From NCBI GenBank assembly GCA_900551325.1, contig URVM01000014.1, forward strand, positions 1-64,000: DNA of 64,000 bases. The letters run 5' to 3'. The DNA is from an uncultured Eubacteriales bacterium (GTDB taxonomy: Bacteria > Bacillota > Clostridia > Lachnospirales > Cellulosilyticaceae). The notes under the pieces were generated by a model. That model made no database searches, was not told the DNA's origin, and saw only the letters and a program-made list of their open reading frames with translations. Both the position numbers and the translations under genes were made by a program. Positions 18,793 through 28,264 of the stretch are shown here, one piece after another; positions within the stretch are counted from its first letter, which is position 1; each line of letters opens with the position of its first letter.

Positions 18793-18829
18793 TTCAACTC
18801 CCCCTCCAATGACTTCTAAACATAATCCA

Positions 18830-19771
18830 TCATTTATTCATATGCACCTTAACCCCTATTTTATGATTCATATCTTCTACTTCTCCTACTCTTTCAAAAG
18901 CTACTTGTGTTCCTTTTATATCTACCTTAAGTTGATCTTTATAATACATTTGTAAATTCATTTCCCCATCTAATTCTTCATATACAGTACATTTCATAGC
19001 ACCCTTATTAGGTGCCTTTAACATATTCCCTTTTTGATGATAAGTAGTTAGTTTTATAACTTCTTTCCCTTGTCTTATTTGAACACTTATATATTCTTTC
19101 CCTGTTTCAATCATTTCTAGCTTTGCCCCTGTATAGGTGGTAAAAATCCTCACTTCCCCCTTTATACTAATCACACATAAAAACCCTGTAAAATCAAATC
19201 CTATAAATGGAATATCTGCTACTGCTAACATGACAGATAAAGATGGCTCTCTAAAGTGATTACACTGCATCCACACATAACTCCTAGGAAAACTATTACC
19301 AAAATCTTTTTCTATATAACCTTTTCCACCTTTAAAGTTTATAATTCTATCGTTAACCAATAGATTTCCCCATAGACTATGTCCCATAGACAATACATCA
19401 TGATAACATTCCATAAAGGGTAAGTAACCAAATGGTCCCATAAGTCCCTTCCATAAAAGGTGTTGTGGTAAGGTAGTAAACTTATCAAAATAAATACATC
19501 CTATTAGTGTTATAGATGAGTTTATAATGCTTAAATACATATAATCTTTTGTAAAAATATTATCTCCTACTTGAATTTTAAAAGGCTCTGCCTCATAACT
19601 AAACTCTTGTAACTTATAGGGGATATAGTAACTCTTTTTCTCCTTAGATAAGATTATCTGTATAAAGGCTTCTTCCATCTTTTCTTTTGCACTACCTACA
19701 ATAACAGCAATGGTTTCATCTTGTGCACTACACTTAAAATACCAGCCTTGAAAATAATATTCCTTATTCAC
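18830..19771 (-). CDS. Tocopherol cyclase-like protein
   Basis: This 313-residue protein has the pattern of the tocopherol cyclase family (PF14249): an N-terminal YYFQGWYFK motif and a central KGGKGYIEKDFGNSFP followed by YVWMQCNHF (about 148-175). Anaerobic Firmicutes do not make tocopherol, so the name describes homology only. The fold is a lipocalin-like pair of beta-barrels, which suggests a hydrophobic ligand. The start is GTG, 8 bases after GGAG. It is followed by the HMA2-like gene. Regulation is not visible. Confidence 0.7.
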   Translation of the reverse strand: MNKEYYFQGWYFKCSAQDETIAVIVGSAKEKMEEAFIQIILSKEKKSYYIPYKLQEFSYEAEPFKIQVGDNIFTKDYMYLSIINSSITLIGCIYFDKFTTLPQHLLWKGLMGPFGYLPFMECYHDVLSMGHSLWGNLLVNDRIINFKGGKGYIEKDFGNSFPRSYVWMQCNHFREPSLSVMLAVADIPFIGFDFTGFLCVISIKGEVRIFTTYTGAKLEMIETGKEYISVQIRQGKEVIKLTTYHQKGNMLKAPNKGAMKCTVYEELDGEMNLQMYYKDQLKVDIKGTQVAFERVGEVEDMNHKIGVKVHMNK

Positions 19772-19843
19772 GTCTAAGACTCCATTCTATTTTTAATTAA
19801 AGTCTTGTCCTTTAAGGAAATTATTATGCTTTAACCTAATAAA

Positions 19844-19949
19844 AATAGGAGCTGTCGTGAAATAACTTTTTAATATAAGACATGATTTAGTGCATAATGG
19901 ACTAAACACTTTATCTTATACTTTAGTTAAGTTCACCACAACTCCTATT
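19844..19949 (-). terminator. Extended hairpin after the accA gene
   Basis: An inverted repeat of about 105 bases has outer arms AATAGGAG and CTCCTATT and several further pairing blocks towards the centre (ATAAGA/TCTTAT, TTTAGTG region). On the minus strand it ends in TTTTTATTAG. It likely terminates the fatty acid operon. Its outer arm resembles the hairpin at 3306-3373. Confidence 0.65.
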
Positions 19950-19955
19950 GAATCT

Positions 19956-20891
19956 TTACTCAAAAAAACTTCCATAATTCCTAAAACGTTCATAACGTTT
20001 ATCAACTAATTCCTCTTGGCTTAATTTAGTTAACTCATTCAAACTATTAACTAAATATGTTTCTAACATTTTCGCTGCTTCATTAGGGTCTTTATGTGCT
20101 CCACCTAATGGTTCTTTAACAATATCATCTATAATGTTATTTTCAAGAAGGTCTGTAGCTGTAATCTTCATTATTTCTGCTGCTTCTTGGGCTTTTGTAC
20201 TATCTTTCCATAAGATACTTGCAAAGCCTTCAGGAGATAAAATGGAATAGGTTGTATTCTCCTGCATAAAAATCTTATCTGCTACACCTAGTGCTAAGGC
20301 ACCACCACTACCGCCTTCTCCTATAACACCTGCAATAATAGGTGTTTTAAGTCTAGCCATTTCCATTAGATTACGTGCTATAGCTTCTCCTTGCCCTCGC
20401 TCTTCAGCACCTAATCCACAATAAGCCCCTGGCGTATCGATTAGGCATATTACAGGTCTTTTAAACTTCTCAGCTTGCTTCATAAGTCTAAGTGCCTTAC
20501 GGTATCCCTCTGGATGTGGCATACCAAAGTTACGCTCAACATTTTCTTTAGCTGTCTTTCCTTTGTTTTGCGCAATGATTGTAACAACATGGCCACCAAT
20601 GGTGCCAATACCTCCAATAATAGCTTTGTCATCTCTAAAACTACGATCACCGTGAAGCTCTACAAAGTCTTTTACTATGTTCTCAATATAAAAGCAGCTT
20701 CTTGGTCTATCTATCATTCTAGCAATTTGTACTTTGTCCCATGCATTATAGTTGCTCGTAATATCTTGCTCTAACTTTATAGCTAATGCTTCAAGACGAT
20801 TAATTTCTTCTTTAACATCTTGATTTTCTCCAACTATTTTTAAATCATCTATCATTTTTTTAAGGTATTCAAGTCTTTTAATATTCTCCAT
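19956..20891 (-). CDS. accA: Acetyl-CoA carboxylase carboxyltransferase, alpha subunit
   Basis: This 311-residue subunit transfers the carboxyl group from carboxybiotin to acetyl-CoA with AccD, making malonyl-CoA. Signatures include ELHGDRSFRDDKAIIGG (about 93-109), the segment FGMPHPEGYRKALRLM and GEGGSGGALALG, which forms the acyl-CoA oxyanion hole. Length matches bacterial AccA (about 315). It overlaps accD by 14 bases and is the last gene of the fatty acid cluster. Confidence 0.95.
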   Translation of the reverse strand: MENIKRLEYLKKMIDDLKIVGENQDVKEEINRLEALAIKLEQDITSNYNAWDKVQIARMIDRPRSCFYIENIVKDFVELHGDRSFRDDKAIIGGIGTIGGHVVTIIAQNKGKTAKENVERNFGMPHPEGYRKALRLMKQAEKFKRPVICLIDTPGAYCGLGAEERGQGEAIARNLMEMARLKTPIIAGVIGEGGSGGALALGVADKIFMQENTTYSILSPEGFASILWKDSTKAQEAAEIMKITATDLLENNIIDDIVKEPLGGAHKDPNEAAKMLETYLVNSLNELTKLSQEELVDKRYERFRNYGSFFE

Positions 20892-21744
20892 TAGAGCCCT
20901 CCTTTACATGTAATTTAAGAAGGGTATAAAGTTCTTCTCTCATATTTTTTCTTTCTACAATACAGTCAATCATACCATGTTCAAGAAGAAATTCTGATCG
21001 TTGAAACCCCTGTGGTAACTTTTGCTTAATCGTTTGTTCTATAACCCTTGGTCCTGCAAAGCCAATAAGTGCATTAGGTTCTGCTATAATAATATCTCCT
21101 AACATTGCAAAGCTAGCTGTTACACCACCTGTAGTAGGATTAGTAATCACACTAATGTAGAGTAGCCCCTTTTCATCATGTCTTGCTAAAGCTGCACTTG
21201 TCTTAGCCATTTGCATAAGTGAAAATATACCCTCTTGCATTCTAGCGCCACCTGAAGCAGAGAAAATAATAATAGGTAAGCTATGCTCGGTTGCATATTC
21301 GATAGCTCGAGTAATTTTTTCTCCTACCACTGATCCCATGCTTCCCATAATAAATCTAGAATCCATGACAGCAATGACTGTTTCTATTCCTTTGATCTTA
21401 CCTTTACCTGTTACTACTGCTTCATTTTGCTCTACTCTTTTTACAGTAGAAGCTATCTTTTCCTCATAGCCCTGAAAGGCTAAGGGATTAGCACTTTTCA
21501 TATCTTTATCAAACTCTTCAAAGCTTTCTAAGTCCACTAATTTACTAATTCTTCCACTAGGTGAAACAGGTAAGTGTCCCTTACAACTTGGACATACTCC
21601 AATGTTTGCTATAAGGTCGATGACATAAATATTCTTTTTACATTGAGGACACTTTGTATACATTCCTTGTGGAATTTCAGCTTTTCCTTGAGTAGCCTTA
21701 CTTCTGGCATACTTTTTTTGTCTGCCAATGAGTGCACTTAACAT
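20878..21744 (-). CDS. accD: Acetyl-CoA carboxylase carboxyltransferase, beta subunit
   Basis: This 288-residue partner of AccA has the N-terminal four-cysteine zinc ribbon intact (C32, C35, C51, C54 in KCPQC and CPSC). The crotonase-like core carries SASGGARMQEG and TNPTTGGVTASFA. It lies between accC (4-base gap) and accA (14-base overlap), so all are translated from one message. Confidence 0.95.
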   Translation of the reverse strand: MLSALIGRQKKYARSKATQGKAEIPQGMYTKCPQCKKNIYVIDLIANIGVCPSCKGHLPVSPSGRISKLVDLESFEEFDKDMKSANPLAFQGYEEKIASTVKRVEQNEAVVTGKGKIKGIETVIAVMDSRFIMGSMGSVVGEKITRAIEYATEHSLPIIIFSASGGARMQEGIFSLMQMAKTSAALARHDEKGLLYISVITNPTTGGVTASFAMLGDIIIAEPNALIGFAGPRVIEQTIKQKLPQGFQRSEFLLEHGMIDCIVERKNMREELYTLLKLHVKEGSNGEY

Positions 21745-21748
21745 ATAA

Positions 21749-23107
21749 CTACTCCTTTCCTAAAATAGCATCTAAATTCTTCTCAATAAATGATGTATCA
21801 AAGTGACCTTCATCAAAGGCTTCAGTGTGAATAAGGTCATACTGAAAATCAATATTTGTATCTATACCTTCTACAACTATTTCAGCAAGTGCTCTTCTCA
21901 TAATACTTAGAGCTTCTTCTCTATCATCTCCATAGGCAATAACCTTAGCAAGCATGGAGTCATAAGTAGGTGGTACTTTATATCCTGGATAAATAGCTGT
22001 ATCTACACGTACTCCCCTTCCACCTGGAAGATGAAGTTCAGTGATTTTACCTGCACAAGGTCTAAAGTTTAATTCTGGGTTTTCTGCATTAATTCTGCAC
22101 TCAATAGCATGCCCTTTAATCTTTATATCTTCATTAGTAAAAGATAAGGCTTTCCCAGATGCAATATTGATTTGCTCTTTAATAAGGTCAATACCTGTAA
22201 TCATTTCAGTTACTGGATGCTCCACTTGTATTCTTGTGTTCATCTCAATAAAGTAAAAGTTTTTATTCTTATCTAATATAAACTCTATTGTTCCCGCATT
22301 TTCATACTCTGCTGCTCTTGCAGCACGAATCGCTGCTCTTCCCATTCGTTCTCTAAGATCTTGTGAAATACATGGAGAAGGTGCTTCTTCAATAACTTTT
22401 TGATGACGTCTTTGCATAGAGCAATCTCTTTCACCTAGGTGTACCACATTTCCATAAGCATCACCTAGTATTTGAAACTCAATATGTCTTGGTTCTACAA
22501 TATACTTTTCTAAGTACATGCTTCCATCACCAAAGGCTATAAGTGCTTCATTACTTGCTGTATTAAAGGCTTTTTCCAAGTCTTTTTCATGCCATACAAT
22601 ACGCATTCCACGACCTCCGCCTCCTGCTACAGCTTTTAAAATAACAGGATAACCTATATCACTTGCTAGCTCTTTTGCTAGATTAACATTTTCTATAATA
22701 CCATCAGATCCTGGCACTACAGGAACACCTGCTTCTATCATCATTTGTCTTGCCCTAGCTTTATCACCCATAGCTTCAATCATATGAGCTGAAGGCCCTA
22801 TAAACTTAATATTACACTCACCACATATACGTGCAAATTTAGCATTTTCTGATAAAAACCCAAATCCAGGATGAATTGCATCTGATTCAGTTAAGACTGC
22901 TGCTGTAATAATACTTTCTATGTTAAGATAACTCTCCTTTGGTTGTGCTTTCCCAATACATACTGCTTCATCTGCCAATTTAACATGTAGTGCATCCTTA
23001 TCCGCTACAGAATAAACTGCTACTGTTTCGATACCCATTTCACGACAAGCACGTATAATACGTACAGCAATCTCTCCTCTGTTAGCAACTAATACTTTGC
23101 TAATCAT
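21749..23107 (-). CDS. accC: Biotin carboxylase subunit of acetyl-CoA carboxylase
   Basis: This 452-residue enzyme carboxylates biotin on AccB using ATP and bicarbonate. It has the N-terminal ANRGEIAVRIIRACRE, the glycine-rich ATP loop KAVAGGGGRGMR, and the carboxylase active-site region EFILDKNKNFYFIEMNTRIQ, which is conserved in all biotin carboxylases. Length is standard. It lies between fabZ and accD in the fatty acid operon. Confidence 0.95.
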   Translation of the reverse strand: MISKVLVANRGEIAVRIIRACREMGIETVAVYSVADKDALHVKLADEAVCIGKAQPKESYLNIESIITAAVLTESDAIHPGFGFLSENAKFARICGECNIKFIGPSAHMIEAMGDKARARQMMIEAGVPVVPGSDGIIENVNLAKELASDIGYPVILKAVAGGGGRGMRIVWHEKDLEKAFNTASNEALIAFGDGSMYLEKYIVEPRHIEFQILGDAYGNVVHLGERDCSMQRRHQKVIEEAPSPCISQDLRERMGRAAIRAARAAEYENAGTIEFILDKNKNFYFIEMNTRIQVEHPVTEMITGIDLIKEQINIASGKALSFTNEDIKIKGHAIECRINAENPELNFRPCAGKITELHLPGGRGVRVDTAIYPGYKVPPTYDSMLAKVIAYGDDREEALSIMRRALAEIVVEGIDTNIDFQYDLIHTEAFDEGHFDTSFIEKNLDAILGKE

Positions 23108-23119
23108 GCTTTCACCTCC

Positions 23120-23542
23120 TTAGCCAATAGCAAATGTAAGTTCAGCTTTTGCTACAACCTTACCTTCTACTGTAGCTACAGCCTCCCCTATTCCAATAGG
23201 TCCTCTTTGTTTTACTAATCTACATTCTAACTTTAATGTATCTCCTGGAACTACTTTCTCTTTAAATCTAGCTTCTTTAATTCCACCAAAGAAAGCTACC
23301 TTGCCTTTAAATTCTTCTTGAGAAAGAATAGCAATAGCTCCTACTTGTGCCAGTGCTTCTATAATTAAAACACCTGGCATTACAGGTAAACCTGGAAAGT
23401 GTCCTTGAAAATAAGGCTCGTTCATAGTCACATTCTTATAACCAACAGCCCCTTTTCCATCTTCATCAATCTCAGCTTTATCAACTAATAAGAAAGGATA
23501 ACGATGAGGAATAATCTCCATAATTTCTGTTGTTGTTAACAT
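23120..23542 (-). CDS. fabZ: 3-hydroxyacyl-ACP dehydratase
   Basis: This is a 140-residue hot-dog-fold enzyme that removes water from 3-hydroxyacyl-ACP in each elongation cycle. The active-site segment FQGHFPGLPVMPGVLIIEA carries the catalytic His-48 and Glu-62. N-terminal IPHRYPFLLVD is typical. No fabA, fabM or second fabZ is in the cluster, so the enzyme for unsaturated fatty acid branching is not evident here. Confidence 0.95.
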   Translation of the reverse strand: MLTTTEIMEIIPHRYPFLLVDKAEIDEDGKGAVGYKNVTMNEPYFQGHFPGLPVMPGVLIIEALAQVGAIAILSQEEFKGKVAFFGGIKEARFKEKVVPGDTLKLECRLVKQRGPIGIGEAVATVEGKVVAKAELTFAIG

Positions 23543-23553
23543 GCTATCCCTCC

Positions 23554-23991
23554 TTATTTTATACGGAAGATAGGTTGGTCAAATTCAACCATTTCTTCAT
23601 TTTCTACTAATATTTCTATAATTTCACCATCTTGTTCTGCTTCTACTTCATTCATAAGTTTCATAGCTTCTATAATACATATGGTATCGCCCTTTTTCAC
23701 CTTAGAGCCCACTTGTACAAAAGGTGGCTGATCTGGTGAACTAGCTCTATAAAAAGTTCCTACCATTGGAGATTTAATAATAATGCCCTCTACTTTTTCT
23801 TCTACTGGCTTCTGCTCATTAATATTAATTTGTGCTGTTGCTACTTGTGGTGTCATCATAGATGTCGGAGCTACTTGTATAGATGTAGAACGCTCAAGTT
23901 CAAGCTCAAACTCATTATTTTTAAGCTTTATACGGGTTAAATCACATTCTTTAAACTCATTTATAAGCTCTTTTACAAGTTTAATATCCAT
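23554..23991 (-). CDS. accB: Biotin carboxyl carrier protein of acetyl-CoA carboxylase
   Basis: This 145-residue carrier has a C-terminal biotinyl domain with EAMKLMNEV; Lys-111 should be biotinylated. The N-terminal dimer or assembly segment is followed by a Gln/Thr/Pro-rich linker (about 37-65). Its ATG directly follows the fabF stop codon without spacing, and GGGAGAAG lies within the fabF end, so the two are coupled. It supplies carboxybiotin to AccA/AccD. Confidence 0.95.
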   Translation of the reverse strand: MDIKLVKELINEFKECDLTRIKLKNNEFELELERSTSIQVAPTSMMTPQVATAQININEQKPVEEKVEGIIIKSPMVGTFYRASSPDQPPFVQVGSKVKKGDTICIIEAMKLMNEVEAEQDGEIIEILVENEEMVEFDQPIFRIK

Positions 23992-25236
23992 TTATACTTC
24001 TCCCTTCCACTTTTTAAATAAAATAGTTCCATTGTGTCCACCAAAACCTAATGAGTTACTTAGGGCATATTCTATTTCAGCCTTTCTTCCTACATTAGGT
24101 ACATAATCAAGATTACACTCTTCATCAGGCACTGTATAACCTATTGTTGGTGGTATAAATCCTTCTTCTAAAGCTTTAGCTATTGCAATAGCTTCAATAG
24201 CTCCAGCTGCTCCTAAAAGGTGTCCTGTCATAGATTTAGTAGAACTTACAGGTACTTTTGTATCTTTACCAAACACTTTCTTAATGGCAAGTGTTTCAAA
24301 CTTATCATTATACTCAGTACTTGTTCCATGAGCATTAATATAACCTACCTGACTTGGAGTAATGCCCGCTTCTTTAATGGCTTCTTCCATTGCACGTGCT
24401 GCTCCTTCTCCTTCTGGATCTGGAGAAGTAATATGATAAGCATCACCTGTTGCACCATATCCAACTACTTCTGCTAAAATTCTAGCTCCTCTTTTTATAG
24501 CATGTTCTAATGTCTCCATAACTACTATCCCTGCACCTTCACCCATGACAAAGCCACTTCTTTCCTTATCAAAAGGAATAGATGCTCGTTTTGGATCTTT
24601 AGATGTAGATAATGCAGTAAGAGATTGGAATGAAGCAATTCCCATAGGTGTAATTGTTGCTTCAGAACCACCTGCTAAAATAACTTGGTTATCTCCTCTT
24701 TGCAATGCTCTAAAAGCTTCTCCTATACAATGTGTGCCAGATGCACATGCTGTTACCATACTTGTACAAATACCTTTTGCACCTGTGTGTATAGCTACAT
24801 TTCCAGCTCCCATATTGGATATAACCATAGGAATAAATAAAGGTGAAACACGTTTAGGGCCTCTATCAAATAATTTCTTCATTTCTGTTTCAATAGTTCC
24901 TAGTCCACCAATTCCTGAACCTAAAATAACACCTACTTTTGTTGCGTCTTCTTCTTCCATATTAATGTTTGCATTAACTAAAGCTTCTTTAGCTGCATAA
25001 ACAGCATATTGAGAAAAAAGATCTAGTCTTCTTGCTTCTTTCCTATCTATATGCTTATTAATATCAAACTCTTTTACTTCTGCCGCTAATGTTACATCAT
25101 ATCCTTCAATTAACTCAAACTTAGTAATTGGTCCAATACCACATACACCTTCTTTAAGGTTATTCCAAAAGGTCTCTTCTGTATTTCCAAGTGGTGACAC
25201 AACTCCAACGCCTGTAATAACTACTCTGTTTTGCAT
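23992..25236 (-). CDS. fabF: 3-oxoacyl-ACP synthase II
   Basis: This 414-residue condensing enzyme extends acyl-ACP with malonyl-ACP. The catalytic triad is visible: Cys in TACASGTHC (about 165), His in NAHGTSTEYND (about 303) and His in STKSMTGHLLGAAG (about 340). Length and motifs are normal. It is preceded by fabG and coupled to accB. Confidence 0.95.
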   Translation of the reverse strand: MQNRVVITGVGVVSPLGNTEETFWNNLKEGVCGIGPITKFELIEGYDVTLAAEVKEFDINKHIDRKEARRLDLFSQYAVYAAKEALVNANINMEEEDATKVGVILGSGIGGLGTIETEMKKLFDRGPKRVSPLFIPMVISNMGAGNVAIHTGAKGICTSMVTACASGTHCIGEAFRALQRGDNQVILAGGSEATITPMGIASFQSLTALSTSKDPKRASIPFDKERSGFVMGEGAGIVVMETLEHAIKRGARILAEVVGYGATGDAYHITSPDPEGEGAARAMEEAIKEAGITPSQVGYINAHGTSTEYNDKFETLAIKKVFGKDTKVPVSSTKSMTGHLLGAAGAIEAIAIAKALEEGFIPPTIGYTVPDEECNLDYVPNVGRKAEIEYALSNSLGFGGHNGTILFKKWKGEV

Positions 25237-25256
25237 GGTATTCCTCCTTATTAAAA

Positions 25257-26000
25257 TTACATAGCCATGCCGCCATCAACTTTGATGACTTCACCTGTTA
25301 CATAACTTGATAAATCACTTGCTAAAAATAGTGCTACATTAGCAACTTCTTCTACATTTCCAAAACGTCCAAGTGGGATACCTCTAAGGGTATTTTCTTT
25401 AATCCCATCTGAAAGTTTATCTGTCATATTAGAAACTATAAATCCTGGTGCAATTGCATTAATTCTTAAGTTTTTAGAAGCAAATTCACGAGCTGCTGAT
25501 TTGGTCATTCCAATAACACCAGCTTTTGATGCTGAGTAGTTACATTGTCCAATATTACCATGTAGACCTACTACTGATGACATGTTAATAATGCTGCCAC
25601 CCTTTTTCATCATAATGCGTGAGCCATGCTTCATACAGTTAAATACACCTTTTAAATTAATATCAATAACACTATCAAATTCTTCTTCTGTCATTCTAAG
25701 TAGTAGCATGTCTCTTGTAATACCTGCATTGTTAACAAGAATATCTAAAGTGCCAAAAGTATCTACTGTAGTTTTCATAAGAGCTTGGGCTTCATCAAAT
25801 CTAGATACATCTGCTCTTACTGCTATGGCTTCTCCACCTGCTTCTTCAATCTCTTTAACAATTTTATTTGCTTCTTCTTGTGATCTTTCAAATGGATAGT
25901 TAATAACTACTTTAGCACCATTTTTAGAAAAGATACGTGCGATCTCTCTACCAATTCCATTACTACTTCCTGTAATAATTGCTACTTTACCCTTTAACAT
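25257..26000 (-). CDS. fabG: 3-oxoacyl-ACP reductase
   Basis: This 247-residue short-chain dehydrogenase uses NADPH to reduce 3-oxoacyl-ACP. It has the cofactor motif TGSSNGIGRE (about 10-19), NNAG, catalytic Ser in NMSSVVG and Tyr/Lys in YSASKAG. The start codon overlaps the fabD stop codon by one base (TAATG). Confidence 0.95.
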   Translation of the reverse strand: MLKGKVAIITGSSNGIGREIARIFSKNGAKVVINYPFERSQEEANKIVKEIEEAGGEAIAVRADVSRFDEAQALMKTTVDTFGTLDILVNNAGITRDMLLLRMTEEEFDSVIDINLKGVFNCMKHGSRIMMKKGGSIINMSSVVGLHGNIGQCNYSASKAGVIGMTKSAAREFASKNLRINAIAPGFIVSNMTDKLSDGIKENTLRGIPLGRFGNVEEVANVALFLASDLSSYVTGEVIKVDGGMAM

Positions 26001-26938
26001 TATTGTTCTCCTTCTAAAAGACTCTTTACATTGCTTAGTGATGCTACATCTTCTATATTTAACACTTTGACATTTGGAGATATTTTAGCTACAAAGTTAC
26101 AAAGTGTTTGTTTAACTCCAACTTCAATAAAAGTATCAAATCCATCAGCAATAAGCTTCTCTATACTTTCTCTAAAGCGTACACCTCTTACAATTTGAAG
26201 AGGAATATTAGCTTTAGCTTCTTCTTTATTCATATAATCTGCGGTTACATTACTTACAATAGGTGTAGTAACCTCCTTGAAATTAAAATACTGAAGCTCT
26301 TCTTTTAAACAATTTGCAGCTTCTTTCATAAGAGGACTATGGAAAGCTCCACTTACTTTTAGAGGCATAACGCGTCTAGCACCTCTTTCTTTTAAAAGTG
26401 GTGTAGCTTTTTCAATTGCCGTCTTCTCGCCCGATATAACAACTTGCCCTGGGCAATTGTCATTTGCGACTACCAGTTCCAATCCTTCAGCTCTTACTAA
26501 TCTACATACTTCTTCGATTAATTCAACCTGAAGTCCAATAACAGCTGCCATGCCTCCATCTTTTTCTTTACTGCATTCATCCATATAATGAGCTCTTTTA
26601 TCTACAAGCTTTAGTGCCTCTTCAAAAGATAAAATACCACTTGCTACAAGGGCACTATATTCACCCAAACTAAATCCAACCACTGCTTCTGGTACAATTC
26701 CTTGTTCAAGTGCAGCATTAAAGGCAGCAATATTTGCGGTAAAAAGTGCTACTTGTGTATAACGTGTTTGATTAATAAGTCCGTTTTTATCTTCAAAACA
26801 TACTTCTTTAACATCCCAATCTAGTATATTTGAAGCTTCATCGAAAGCCTTCTTGCTTTCAGTATAATTATCATATAAGTTCTTGCCCATTCCTACGTAT
26901 TGAGCGCCTTGCCCTGAGAATAAAAATGCGATTTTCAC
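26000..26938 (-). CDS. fabD: Malonyl-CoA:ACP transacylase
   Basis: This 312-residue enzyme loads malonate onto ACP. It starts MKIAFLFSGQGAQYVGMGKN and carries the catalytic Ser in GFSLGEYSAL. The GTG chosen has GGGGTGG 5 bases before; the in-frame GTG three codons earlier is part of that site and would give an atypical N-terminus. The gap to fabK holds two FabT-like boxes. Confidence 0.93.
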   Translation of the reverse strand: MKIAFLFSGQGAQYVGMGKNLYDNYTESKKAFDEASNILDWDVKEVCFEDKNGLINQTRYTQVALFTANIAAFNAALEQGIVPEAVVGFSLGEYSALVASGILSFEEALKLVDKRAHYMDECSKEKDGGMAAVIGLQVELIEEVCRLVRAEGLELVVANDNCPGQVVISGEKTAIEKATPLLKERGARRVMPLKVSGAFHSPLMKEAANCLKEELQYFNFKEVTTPIVSNVTADYMNKEEAKANIPLQIVRGVRFRESIEKLIADGFDTFIEVGVKQTLCNFVAKISPNVKVLNIEDVASLSNVKSLLEGEQ

Positions 26939-26958
26939 TTTTACCACCCCGCCTATAA

Positions 26959-26989
26959 TTTGATTTTCAAAGTTTGAATTACAAAGTAT
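26959..26989 (-). promoter_or_regulatory. Tandem FabT-like operators before fabD
   Basis: Two adjacent palindrome-like boxes of the form TTTG-N5-CAAA occur here: TTTGATTTTCAAA (26959-26971) and TTTGAATTACAAA (26973-26985). The 17-mer from 26973 to 26989 is the exact reverse complement of 29734-29750 in front of fabT. They fit the reported FabT operator form of streptococci. A TATACT lies here on the minus strand, but without a good -35. Confidence 0.65.
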
Positions 26990-27005
26990 ATAGTTAAATT
27001 TATCA

Positions 27006-27932
27006 CTATGAAATACTAGCTAATCTTCTATTTGCTTCTGTCATAATCTCTTCTATTATTTCTTTTGCAGTTTGTTCTTGTTTTACCATCCCTGCAATTT
27101 GTCCTGCCATTACAGTTCCATTTACTACATCACCATCAACTACAGCATTTCTTAATCCACCTGCACCTAATGCTTCTAATTCTTGTATACTAGCACCTTC
27201 TTTTTCAAGTTTTACAAACTCTCTTGAAAGTTTATTTCTAAGTGCACGTACTGGATGACCTGTACTTCTTCCTGTAACAACTGTATCAATATCACTTGCT
27301 TTAAGAACACGTTGTTTGTAATTTTCATGAACTGTACATTCTTTTGCAACTAAAAATCTAGTCCCTATTTGTACTGCCTGAGCACCTAGCATCATAGCCG
27401 CTGCAAATCCTCTATGATCTGCTATTCCTCCTGCTGCAATAACAGGAATATTTACTGCATCTACAATTTGTGGAATAAGTACCATTGTAGTAAGCTCGCC
27501 AATATGGCCACCTGATTCACATCCTTCAGCTATAACCGCATCAGCACCTTGCTTTTCCATTCTTCTAGCTAATGCTACTGATGGTACAACTGGAATAACT
27601 TTCACACCTGCTTCTTTCCACATACTCATATATTTACCTGGATCACCTGCACCTGTAGTTACAATACTTGCACCTTCTTCTACAGCAATCTTTGCTACTT
27701 CTTCTGCATAAGGACTAAGTAACATAATGTTGACTCCAAAGGGCTTATCTGTAATTTGTTTTAGGGCTCTAATTTCTTTTCTAAGCCATTCACCTGGTGC
27801 ATTACCGGCAGCAATAATCCCTAATCCCCCTGCTTCTGATACAGCGGCAGCTATAGCGTGGTCAGCGATCCACGCCATGGCGCCTTGGAAAATAGGATAT
27901 TGAATTTTTAGCATTTCACATACTTGATTCAT
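27006..27932 (-). CDS. fabK: Enoyl-ACP reductase II (FMN-dependent)
   Basis: This 308-residue flavoprotein of the nitronate monooxygenase/FabK family should reduce enoyl-ACP in the last step of each elongation cycle. Features are the N-terminal YPIFQGAMAWIADH, GLGIIAAGNAPGEWL, EGCESGGHIGE and the FMN phosphate region IPVIAAGGIADHRG. No fabI or fabL is present in the cluster, so this is probably the enoyl reductase of the pathway. Position between acpP and fabD is typical of Firmicutes that use FabK. Confidence 0.93.
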   Translation of the reverse strand: MNQVCEMLKIQYPIFQGAMAWIADHAIAAAVSEAGGLGIIAAGNAPGEWLRKEIRALKQITDKPFGVNIMLLSPYAEEVAKIAVEEGASIVTTGAGDPGKYMSMWKEAGVKVIPVVPSVALARRMEKQGADAVIAEGCESGGHIGELTTMVLIPQIVDAVNIPVIAAGGIADHRGFAAAMMLGAQAVQIGTRFLVAKECTVHENYKQRVLKASDIDTVVTGRSTGHPVRALRNKLSREFVKLEKEGASIQELEALGAGGLRNAVVDGDVVNGTVMAGQIAGMVKQEQTAKEIIEEIMTEANRRLASIS

Positions 27933-27977
27933 GGTTCAATCTCCTTATCTTGCCTAATATAGTGGTAATGTACTAAC

Positions 27978-28205
27978 TTATTGTCTTTCAGAAATATAGT
28001 TAACAGCGTCACCAACTGTTTTGATACCTTCAACGTCTTCATTTGAAATAGTTACACCAAACTCATCTTCAAGTGCCATAACAACTTCAAATAAATCTAA
28101 TGAATCTGCTTCTAAGTCTTCTTTGAAACGTGCTGTTTCAACAACTTCTGATGCATCTACTCCTAATTTGTCTGCTACGATTTCTTTTAATTTTTCTAAT
28201 ATCAT
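27978..28205 (-). CDS. acpP: Acyl carrier protein
   Basis: This is a 75-residue acidic four-helix protein. The phosphopantetheine attachment site is Ser-35 in EADSLDLFEVVM. It carries the growing acyl chain among the Fab enzymes. It sits between fabH and fabK with a strong AGGAGG site. Confidence 0.96.
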   Translation of the reverse strand: MILEKLKEIVADKLGVDASEVVETARFKEDLEADSLDLFEVVMALEDEFGVTISNEDVEGIKTVGDAVNYISERQ

Positions 28206-28264
28206 TTTAAAATCCTCCTAAATTATAATTGTAATTGATTTATTTATCCTAAAAGGTCATAGAC

